A DNA stretch of 64,000 nucleotides from Corbicula japonica (taxonomy: Eukaryota > Mollusca > Bivalvia > Venerida > Cyrenidae). The stretch's first letter is position 1. Every line of letters begins with the position of its first letter. The DNA is taken from contig JAZAYU010000052.1 of assembly GCA_038501625.1 (NCBI GenBank), positions 4,245,955 to 4,309,954 on the forward strand, written 5' to 3'. Below the pieces are notes generated by a model. The model was not told the DNA's origin, searched no databases, and saw only the letters and a list, made by a program, of their open reading frames with translations. This document shows, piece by piece, positions 24,901-36,900 of the stretch. Both the position numbers and the translations under genes were made by a program.

Positions 24901-27900
24901 TCTGGGCATAAACCACATTCTGGAGACTAGGGACAAATCAAGTAACTGACTGTTACTAGGCACAAACTACAGAATATAAGTATCATGCATGAGTGTGAAG
25001 TGAAGAGGGAAAAATCTGTCACCCAGGTGAAGTGTTTTGGCGGGAACGAGGCTCTGCCAATTTTCTGCTAAAACAGTTCACCCTAGGTGACCAAGTTTTC
25101 CATCTAAACTGAAGCTGGCTGGTCTGGAATTACTCTGATCACTTACTGTTAAAATGCGTATGTAAGAAGTAAAGTGTTAAACTTGGGCTGAGCAATAGAT
25201 TGCAATGTTCTTTGTTAATTTGTTGTTGTTCAATAGTTAGTTTTAATTGAAAAATTAATTGTGTTTTAAGTTTTATTGTTATACAGATACCAGTATTTGT
25301 TTGAATTGTAACACACACATTAATTGTTCTACATCCAAGTAATATTCTCCAATGGCAAGCATAGTTCACATTTATAGACTATTGACTTTTACTTAAAACT
25401 TAATTATTTTATATTGGTTGTAAAACAATTTCTTTCACCTATAATAATCACTTTGCTGATTACTTCCTGGGTTGAAACCAGTACTCTGCATGAATTTACA
25501 GGCTGATCTTGATCTACACAGGTTGTTCATGGGACAATACATGTGTGACGAGTGTAAATCCAAATCAGACTGCATGAATTTACAGGCTGATCTTGATCTA
25601 CACTGGTTGTTCATGGGATATGATTTATTTTTTCAGAGTTAAACTACTTAACAACGTGAAAGATAGGTTGCAGTAGACTTCAATTAAAACTGTTTTGTTG
25701 TGCATTGTCCTCACTTAAAGATTAAGATCAAAGTACCGTATAGCGGGTTATTTCTGCGGTCATAAATTTCTGCGTTTTGCCCACAAAAATGGATGCAAAA
25801 ATTTCTGCGTTTTTATTTCTGCGTTTTCGGTTCCCATGAAGGATAAATTTCTGCGGTTCATATTGGGTAAGGTGTCGTAAGAATAACACGACTATGATAT
25901 AAGCATACTATTTGTTTTTCACAGATATTTTATTCATAAGTAATACCTGCTACTCAATTTATTTTATCAAAAAAAAACAACAACAAAGATATTAATCATC
26001 GATGAATAACAACTCTCAAACAACTATTCGATTGAATAGAATGTTTGAGAAATGTTTGAGCAAATGTCGCGTTTATAGTATGCCTATATGATAACAATGT
26101 GCGGTAATTGATCGTAATTATTTTACCCTGTCTGTATTATAAAAACGGATTATCTCGGACATGGCCACTCCGACGATTTTCGCTTGAAAATGAGATAATA
26201 TTTTGCGATTTAAATTTCTGCTGGTTTTTTATTTCTGCTGTATATATTTCTGCGATTTCATCCAAAGACCGCAGAAACGCAGAAATTTGACACCCGCAGA
26301 AATTACCCGCTATACGGTATGTTAGTACATTTTTACTGATAATGGATGATATGATTCCATAACATTGGAAGTGCAAAGGAAAAGTCTGTTCCTTTATCCG
26401 TACGGAAGAGTATTGCTGGTAGCTATTACCCGTAGGCAAACAGTGTAGAGCCAGATTAGCCAGCACATTTGTGGCATCTGATCAGGATCTACACCATTTG
26501 CTCCTTGGTTCACTTTGTTATTTCTGATATTTCTCTAAAATATTGAGGTAATAACTGAAGAGTATAATCTGATTGTGTGTATATTTTTCAGAAATCACTG
26601 GAGCCCAATGTTATGCTAGCTGCCATTGTTGGCACGGTGATCGATTGTAAGTAATAGCAGTAAAGACTTGTTTCTCTTCTAATGCTTTACTTCATATATT
26701 CGTTTATTTATTTGTGCAATCAGTTCCAGGTCAGCTGGTACATATGTGCAATCTGATCTGGACCCCACTTGTTGTCAGAAATAACCTTATAAATAAAAAA
26801 GCAAGCAGTGTAGCTTCTGATCAGCTAGCATGGATTAGCAGTCTGATATGGATCTACACTGTTTGCTTATGTGATAACAGCATATCTATTGAGTAAAGGG
26901 TTAATTTATTATATATCTGTAAATCGTACATTTAACCCTTTACTGGAAATATATGGTTTTTTTGCATGTAGATCCAGATCAGATGGCACAGATACACACT
27001 GGTTATTATTTTTTTGACAGAAATAACCAATTGAATCTAATGGTAGATCCTGTTCTGGTATGGATGTCACCAGATCTGTGACCCGACCTGGCTAGACCAG
27101 AGCTATTGTCCAATCTGTCTTGACTTGTGATGCCATCTTACATTTATTACAATAGTTTGCAAAGTACTTAACTTTCCTCATCACCCAGCATACAAACTTG
27201 TAATAATCAGACTTGGGTCCAGGATCATAAAAACTAAGATTGTAGACCAGTCTCAAATCTCAAGCATCTGATTGGCTGAAATGGCGACCAGTTGCCATTT
27301 CAGCCAATCAGATGCTTGAGATTTAAGACTGGTCTCCTAATTAAGTTTTACGATTTTGGTCATTGTTTTTTTTAGATCTCTGTTTCAGCCAATCAGATGC
27401 TTGAGATTTGAGACTGGTCTCCTGATTTAGTTTTATGATCATGTTCATTGTTTTTCAGATCTCCACAAAATGGAGGGTATTGTAACCAACTCGTTCTTAG
27501 CAATGAGGGTCATGATGAAACACCAGATAGATAGATATGTCAATATGGAGATGCAGCACAGAATGACCATCCAGGTAATTCAGTGCCCAAGGTTATAAAA
27601 CTGAGCATGGAAACCAGTCTCAAATCTCAAGCATCTGATTGGCTGAAATGGCGACTAGTCAACCAATCAGATGCTTGAGAATTGAGACTGGTTTCCAATC
27701 TCAGCTTTATAACCTTCAGCACTGATGCAGCACACAATGGCCATCCAGGTAAATCAGAACTACCTGTCTTTTATTTCACTCTTTACTCCATAAACAGTCA
27801 AACCTGTGTACAGCAGCCACCCAAGGGAGTGGCTGCTTAACACAGGAGACTGTTAAAGCCAAGTAAAATTGATAAAATGTCAGTTAATGACATATTCAAA

Positions 27901-30900
27901 CTGGCTGTTTAATAAAGGTAGTTGCTGAATTCAGGTGGCTGCTAAGGCACGTTCAACTGTAAATCCTTTATAATGCGTGTGCAGCCAATCCAGATTCAGA
28001 TCAGCTGGCACATCTGTGGCACATCTGTGTTATCTAACCCTTTCCTCCATTAATATGCATTTTTACACATGTGCGACCAGTGTAGATCCAGATCAGCAGG
28101 CAATTTGCCGTCTGATCAGGATCTGCACTGGTCGCATTTTGGTACAAAATAACCTAACAAATTTAAAAGGGAACATTGCAGATCTTGATCAGACAGCACA
28201 TATGTGCCGGCTGATCTTGATCTACCCTAATCAGCCATGCAATAAAGATGTGTCTATGGAGGAAAGGGCTAATCAGGATCTGCACTGTTCACCTTTTGTT
28301 TGCCCCTGCCTTAAAGGGGTATATATTGGAGTATAGAGTAAAACAAAGTTTAGGTATGTTAATATTATTATATTCTGGAAATGAAAATATGAAATTAAGT
28401 GGAAACACAATATATTTTTTCGCTTTATTTCATGTAAATGGGTTTTTAATGTGTATAAGACCAGTGTGGATCCAGCTCAGATTGTCCATTTGTGCTGTCT
28501 GATTTGAACCTGTTTGTTACTTGGTAAAAAATATCCAAATAAAAATTAAAGAGACTAGTGGAGATTCTGATCAGTGCCCAAGATCATAAAACTAAATCTG
28601 GAGATCAGTCTCAAATCTCAAGCATCAGATTGACTGAAATGGCGACCAGTCGCCATTTCATCCAATCAGATCCTAGAGATTTGAGACTGATCTCAAAACT
28701 TACGTTTTATGATCTTGGGCCCAGATGGAACAGACCTGTTTGTCCATGCCATGAAGGTCCTATCTAAGTGTGGCCTTGTATATGGACACACTCTGCCTTT
28801 GTCGGTGGTTTAGGAAACACCATAGATTTGCTCTGACAATGGCTTTTGGTATTTTTATTTCAACTGAATAACTCTAACTCGAATTCTAAAATATGAATAT
28901 AAGATTAGTGAAGTTAATAGGTTAAAATCCTAATATTTATATCTCATCCTGTTTTTCAGCATCATAAGAAAGAAGCTGCGGGAGCAACAACAGCGGTGAA
29001 AGATCTTGCTAATTCTCTCGAGAAAGATAAAACTAAATTGGTAAAAAAGACCAAGACCAAAGACATTGTCTCTGTAAGTAAGCATTTAAAAGTTGGATTT
29101 TTAAATTATTTCACAGAAACGATCACCATATTGAGATGACATGTTGCACGTGACATATTGGTTGCTACCTTGAAGGTCAAGGTCACAACCTGACCTTGAA
29201 GCAACATGGTGTCCGGCTATAACTTTTTTATTTGAAGTCGAATTTTTTAATTTTTTCAAAGAAAGGATCTCCATAATGAGACGACATGTCACGCACAACA
29301 TTTTGGTCGCTACCTTTAAGGTCAAGGTCACAGCATAACCTTGAAGCAAAATAGTATCCTGTCCATAACTCTGTTATTTATTGTTGGATTTAAAAATCAT
29401 TTCACAAACATGATCACCATATCGAGGCGACGTGTCACACAACATTTGGGTTGCTACCTTGAAGGTCATGGTTACAGCATGACCTTGAACAAAGTTGTGT
29501 CCGGTCCGTAACTTGATTATTTATAGTTGGATTTTAAAATTGTCTGATTTTATAGCACTTCACCATTTTCAAAATTCACCTCAATAGTTATCTAACCATT
29601 TTTGTGACAAAGTACCTATTCAGGGAGCATCACCCATCTTCGATGGTCTCTTGTTTTCTATGCATGGAGTTTGAGTACACTCTCAAATATAAATACTTCC
29701 AGTATATCCCTTTACTCCATATTTATGGGTTTATGCCATGTGCGACCAGTGTAGAGCCAGATTAGTTGGCAGATCCTTGCTATCTGATCTGGATCTACAC
29801 TGGTGACATCATGATCAAAAATAACCTAATTAATAAAAAATGTGAACAATGTAGATCCTGATCAGATGGCACAGATGTGCCAACTGATCAGGATCTACAC
29901 TGTGCACCCATGCCATAAAAGTCATATATTTGGAGTAAAGGGTTATTAAAGGTAAGTTTTTCAGCTGCTATTCACTTAAGAAAAACTGTGAGTGTTTGCA
30001 AGAGCTTTCACTTTATACTTGATTAAGATTGTAACAGTAAAATTGAAAAGTAGACAGGTGTAACTGAAACAGTCATGCACTGTACTATATATTTTAGTTA
30101 TTTTTTATTAAAAATGTCAGATGAAAGGTCAGTTAAGACAGGTAATTGATCTGCCCTCCAGATCCTTTTAAAATAGCTTGTGTTGTCAGTTACACAGTAA
30201 AACCCCTCTATCAAGACGACATCTAGTGCTGGAAAGAAGTGGTCTTAATTGTGGTGGTCTTATTTCAGGGGTAGAAACTAGTGTGAAACATTTCAAAGGG
30301 ATTGGATATAGTGATCTTATTATTGAAATTGGTTTTTGTTTTGGGGTGGTCTTCATGAGGGTTTTTACTGTATTATACTTTTGATTTTCATGGTGATTTT
30401 ATGCTTTATACAATTATTACAGGATAAGAAATACCAGGAGCTGATGTCGCGTTACAGTGCCATGATGCGTGTTTACAACAAACTGCAGAAGGAAATGAAA
30501 ATTCTGTAAGTTTTTAAAGCTTCTTTGTGAAACTGTTTAGTAGTGGCTGAGTTTAAATGATAACTCTGGTAATGTTGTTGTTAACCCTTTACTCCATAGA
30601 TACAATTTTTATCACATTGTAGAACATTGAAGATCCGTATCATCTGGCACATCCATGCTAACTGATCAAGATCTACACTGTTTGCATTTAGATTTGTAAT
30701 TTTATTTCTGACCAAGAAGCAACCATTGTAGACCTGATCACATGGTATAGATGTGCAGTGCCCAAGGTTATAAAACTGAGCATGGAAACCAGTCTCAAAT
30801 CTCAAGCATCTGATTGGCTGAAATGGCGACTGGTCGCCATTTCAGCCAATCAGATGCTTGAGATTTGAGACTGGTTTCCAAACTCAGTTTTATAACCTTC

Positions 30901-33900
30901 AGCCCAGGCTGATCTGGATTTACACTTGTCGTCCATGTGATAAAAGCATATCCATGGAGTAAAGGGATAATAATGTATCACATTATTCACGTATCCGCAT
31001 GAAAGAATCCAGCCACCTGTTCAGCCAATCAGATACTTGAAATTTGTGACTGCAGGTCTACCGATTTAGTTTTATGATCTTGGGCAATGTTAACCCTGGA
31101 CTCCATGCATAATATTTTATATGGCTTTTATTGCATAAACAGTGACTAGATCAAGATTGACAGCACATTGGTCAGAAATAACCTAATATATCAAAAAGTG
31201 AAAGGTTGCAGATCCAGATCAGATGATACAAATGAATCAGCTTGGCCCAAGATCATAAAACTGAGATTGGAGACAAGTCTAAAATCTCAAAAAACTGATT
31301 CGGTGAAATGGCAACCAGGCTGATTTATGTGATACATGGATTATATATAGGTCTATGTGTGCAGGCGGACAGATTTTCGTAATACATTTGTTATGTATGT
31401 GTGCAGGCAGATTTCATGATATATTTCTTTTATATATGTGCAGGCAGATTTTGTGATACATTCAGGCTGTCAACCGATTCCTATATTCCTATATTTCTCC
31501 TATATTTTGGATCAGAATCCTATATTCTGAAAAGCCTCCTATATTCCTATATTTCTCCTTTATTTTTATGTGTATTCCTATATTTTTTAATATTTGTTTT
31601 TGCCGATTAATGAAGAGAGTAAATATTGCTTCGATACTGCTTTTGCTTTCTTCTTTTTTTTTTCAAGAACAAAACTCAACTTTTAGATTGGTGAAAACTT
31701 GGCGGGTGGCATTTACTTAAGTTTTAATCTGATTCTCTAACAAGTTTGTAGCAGGTTTCTGTGTATTAAGGCTTACCTGACAAAAACAAATTTTCACTTC
31801 TATGCAGAATTCTTGTTGCAGTTGCAACCAAATGCAAACAATATTAAAGATCATTAATTTTTATTCACCAACTGCAAGGACTAGAGAGCTTATATTTGGT
31901 ATGGTGTATGTGGTTGTCTAAAACGTCAAGATGGACACCTGGGAAAAACATGCTTGACTGTGAACAAGAATTCTTCAGCTGACTTTTGTGGTCAGTTTTC
32001 CAGTTTGAAGAGTGTTATCAAACTCTGTTGGAAAAGAGTGTATGCAAAAGAAAGAGTGTACGCAAAAGAAGGTATCTTTACAAAAACAATAATTTTCAAA
32101 AGGCAAAGTCAAATTAAGGGAGGTAATAAAAACAATATTATTTGATAATTTGCAACAACTGTTTGTTAAATAAATTGAGATAACTTTAGAATTTTTTTAT
32201 TAGGATAATCTGCAAAATATTTGCATAGTTTTCTAAAATTATTGTTTTTTATGGAACCACTCAATGGATAACAGTTAAATTACTGTTAAACGTAAATGAA
32301 CCTGAAATGAATAATGTCCATCTATTCCCAAGAAGGATTTGGCTTTTGAAATTTATTGCTTTTGTATAGAAATTTAATGGCAGTTTGAACTAAAGTTCAG
32401 TTATGGTTATAACTTGATAAGTTTTTATCATTTCTCTTAAAACTTGTAGCAATATTCTTTATATTTAGGTTTGCAGACTTATTTGACTGCAGTTCTGTTC
32501 CATGCAGATTAAATAAATAAATGGAATCATATTCCGGAACTTCTAGATTAGTGAAGGGCATATAATTTTGTATGGTGTATTGCCTACAGGTTCTCAATAG
32601 AGTTTGACCAAAGTAAGGCCTTGGGGTCACTTTTGACTGAACCCTTTTGGGCATTGTAACCCAGATTTTTACACACAAAGCAATATGACTATGACTGGAT
32701 GGGTCGATGCTGTGTACAGTACTATATATCATAGAAGACAAACTAAAACTAAAAAATCAAGCTTTGTTAATGCATTTTCTGCATTTCCCCCTTGTTTGAA
32801 TGGTCATTCAGATGCTGGTGATGTGCTTGATGGTGCTGATGGTAAAGTTAATGGTTTCCATCATTTTTACAGTGGACATTTTGGACATTGATAATTGTAG
32901 AAACAGTAAATGCACATGTGAAAATCATTTGTATAAGTGCAAGTAAATATAACTATTATCAGTTCCAAACTCCTATATTTTGCCTCAAAATCAACCAAAA
33001 ACTCCTATATTTGTTGAAAAAATATTCCTATATTTTTCCTATATTTTGGAGATGACCTGGTTGACAGCCTGTACATTTCTTATATATGTGTGCATGCAGA
33101 TTTTCTGATACATTTCTTATTTATGTGCAGGCAGACAGATTTTCATGATACATTTGTTATATATGTGTGCAGCCAGATTTTATGATACATTTCTTATATA
33201 TATGTGCAGGCAGACAGATTTCATGATACATTTCTTATTTATGTGCAGGCAGACATATTTCTGTAATACTTTGTTGATATATTTGTGCAGGCAGACAGAT
33301 TTTTGTGATACATTTGTTATATATGTGTGCATGCAGATTTCGTGATATATTTCTAATATAAGTGTGCATGCAGATTTCGTGATATATTTCTAATATAAGT
33401 GTGCATGCAGATTTCGTGATACATTTCTAATATAAGTGTGCATGCAGATTTCGTGATACATTTCTAATATAAGTGTGCATGCAGATTTCGTGATACATTT
33501 CTAATATAAGTGTGCATGCAGATTTCGTGATACATTTCTAATATAAGTGTGCATGCAGATTTCGTGATACATTTCTTATATGTGTGCAGGCAGACAGATT
33601 TTCGTGATACTTTGCAGAAGAAGATGGAACTGAAAGAGTCAGTGCAAGTTTCACAGGTCTCTGCGGAGCTGAAGCAGGTGTGTTTACCTTACAAGTGTTG
33701 AGCTAAGTTTGCAATTAGTGTACCTCACATGTGCTTGGGAGATGGACCTCTTTTTTTAAACAAAATTTGTATGAAAAATTTATGAACTGTCCATTCCATA
33801 ATCAATACTGTTATTTTTAGGGTCGATACTGGGCAAACATTGTTTTAGTTTTGTTTTAATCAACTTGAACCATCATTAGCCTATTTACATCAAATTTACT

Positions 33901-36900
33901 ATCAAATACCAAGTTCTGTAGAAATTTGCATTTTGACTATATTACCGGAGTAGATAATAAATAATCCATCTATTTCGTAAGCGCACATGGCAACACACTT
34001 TTTGTAACACACTGAATATTAATAAATGTCTACTTGCTCCAAAGTAATGCTGACCTCGGTGAATTGGACATACATTATAATAAGAAAGTATCACTCAGAG
34101 ATTTCGAATTCAACATTTTAGGGTCTGGTATTGACTTTCTTTTGAAGGAAATAAAATATCATAAACTTTCATTTTTATTTAAACCTAGATTAAAAAATAG
34201 AATTAAAAGAACTGTTACAGTAGAACATAGTATTTTATTTATCTATTAAGAAACAGATGTTGGCTGAAGAGCAACAAATGATGTCTATTGCTGATCAGAA
34301 AGAAAACCTGAGGCTGTTATGCAGAGCCTATGAAGACAACAAAATCTCCAAAGCTTTACACAGGGTAAGTTTGGACTGTATCACGAAAAGTGAAGATCCA
34401 GATTATCTAGCACATTTGTGCCTATATTATTAGGATTACACTGTTGCATTTAAATTAATAAGGTTATTTCTGACTCATGGTCTTAATCAGTGTAGATCCA
34501 GATTAGACAGCATGGTTGTGCTAACCCATCAGAAACTAAAATTTTCTCACGTGATAAAACCACATGAAATCAGCTTGATAGATGTTGGAAAAATTTTTAA
34601 TATCACTTCGAATGTTCACCATAGATTCAGCAGTTCACTGTTGCGTATTTCGTTATAGCTAAACATGATTTATTTCAAAGGTTTTGAATGGGCATTCCTG
34701 TGTTTGTAAACAAATGCTCGCTGTGTATTTTTGACAGCTCGAATCTTAACTGTGCTGTGTATTTGAAATGGAAAATGGAAAGATGGGAAGATATCTACTA
34801 TCAAGGATCATTAACAATAATGTGTTTTTGTTTGTTTGATTCAATGTCAGATATTTCTTTATTGAATTGTGTAAGGTTTTCCACCAACCTTGTGGATGTC
34901 TGCTATTAAATGTCAGTAGATTTCAGACTGTAATGTTTGATGCAAACTAGAGTATTTTGTTTCAAAGTTAATCACATATTGTAATAAACCATTGCTGTTG
35001 ATATTTTGGATTGAAATTTGATATCAATATAAAAAGGTGCATTACTGGTAAAGTTGTATCTGTGATCAGTGCTGAAGATTATAAAACTGAGATTTGAAAC
35101 CAGTCTCAATCAGATCCTTGAGATTTGAGACTGGTTTCCATTCTCAGTTTTATAATCTTGGCGCATTATCATAAGCACTTGATGCTATAAAGTAGAATAC
35201 AAGCACTACCACACTAGGAACTTGTAAAGCTAGGTTGCCACAGTAGATCCAGATCAGACGGCATGAATCTGCAGGGTGAATTGAATCTTTACTGGTACTG
35301 ATAGCTATAAATGGGCAAAAGTGATGTGCATAAAGAGTTAGTGTAGCTGATGACTGCAGTGTTAGTGACTCAAGTTTAATCTCAATGGCGACAGCAATGA
35401 CAGTAAACCTTGTATGTTGCAGAGGGCAACAATAATGATACAGACAACATTGGAGATCCCTCGCAAGAAGCTCAGGAATCTGTTTGAGCAGTATATTGCC
35501 TTCCGAGCTGTCAAGGATTCTAAAGGTGGGATTGTTTATTAAGCCCTTTTCTTGATATAGATGCATTTTTACGCATGTGGGACCAGTGTAGATCCAGATC
35601 AGCCGGCACATCCGTGCCGTCTGATCAGGATCTGCACTGGTCACAGTTTGGTCAGAAATAACCTAACAAATTATAAAGCGAACAGTTTAGATCCTGATCA
35701 GACGGCATGGATGTGCCGGCTGATCTGGATCTAAACTGTTCATCCACGCAATCTTGGTGTGTCTATGGAGGAAAGGGTTAATCCTTTAATCCAAAGAATA
35801 TGGCTATTATCCATGGGCGAACAGTAAAGATCCAGATCACTTTGCCAACAATCAGTATCTACCCTATTTGCTTTTTTTATTCATTAGGTTATTTTTCCAA
35901 CTGGAAAGAAAACAATAGTTTAGGACCTGATCAGATGGCATATATGTGCCAGCTGATGTGAATCTACACTGTTTGCATATTTGATAAAACCCATATATAT
36001 CCGATGACATGGAGGTGGCGGCTGATCTGGATCTTCATTAGTTGTAAACATAATAAAACTTGTATATATGGAGTAAAGGGTTAAAAGCACTGAAGCACTA
36101 CAAGCAGATGAACAAACTTGTACATAGGGCCAGTGATTATAAAACTGAGATTTAAAACCAGTCTCAATTCTCAAGCAGTTGCCATTTCAGCCAATCAGAT
36201 GCTTGAGTTTTGAGACTGGTCTCCATTCACAGTTTTATGATCTTGGGCACGGAGTGGTGAGGGTGTGGTCTAGACATTCTGTGTTTGTAGAAGATGAAGA
36301 AAGATGTAATTGTTTTATTTCTATTCATTTATTCTCGCTAGCAAATAACAAATTTAATGATCCCCCCAGAATAGTGTTTAGGGTTTTGGAGGAAAGTCAA
36401 GATACAGAGGACTCGCCAGTTCTAGGTGTATAGCACCGCTACACTGATCCACGGTTTATAGACTCAGCTGAAATGTTGTCGGAAAAGTGGGGGCTCAAAC
36501 CAATGATCCCTGGACTCTGAGGCAGACATGCTAACCACTGTGCTATTTATCCACTTCAGCTAAAGAAACAAAGCTCAATTAACTGATATATACTCGAGGG
36601 ATAAAGAAACACAGGGTGACATTATTTTAACCCTTTCCTCCATAAAAGCGAACAGTTTAGATCAAGGTCAGCGGGCACATCTGTGCCGTCTGATCAGGAT
36701 CTAAACTGTTCACTTTTTAGCTCACCTGTCACGTAGTGACAAGGTGAGCTTTTGTGATCGCAATTAGTCCGGCGTCCGTCCGTCCGTCCGGCGTCTGTCC
36801 GTCTGTCCGGCGTCCGTCCGTCCGTAAACTTTTACTGTAAACGACATCTCCTCTTAAACCCCTTGCCCAAAGTTGATGAAACTTGCCACAGATGTTCCTT

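Noticed and set aside
33145..33345. 66-codon plus-strand frame before exon 15.
   Set aside because: Runs through the decoy-acceptor minisatellite; periodic and not a separate gene.
33072..33589. Possible CRISPR-like array (37-bp period).
   Set aside because: Units are contiguous without variable spacers, in a eukaryotic intron; it is a minisatellite.
35150..35644. 164-codon minus-strand frame.
   Set aside because: Crosses exon 17 in antisense and two MITE arms; no motif and no splice support.
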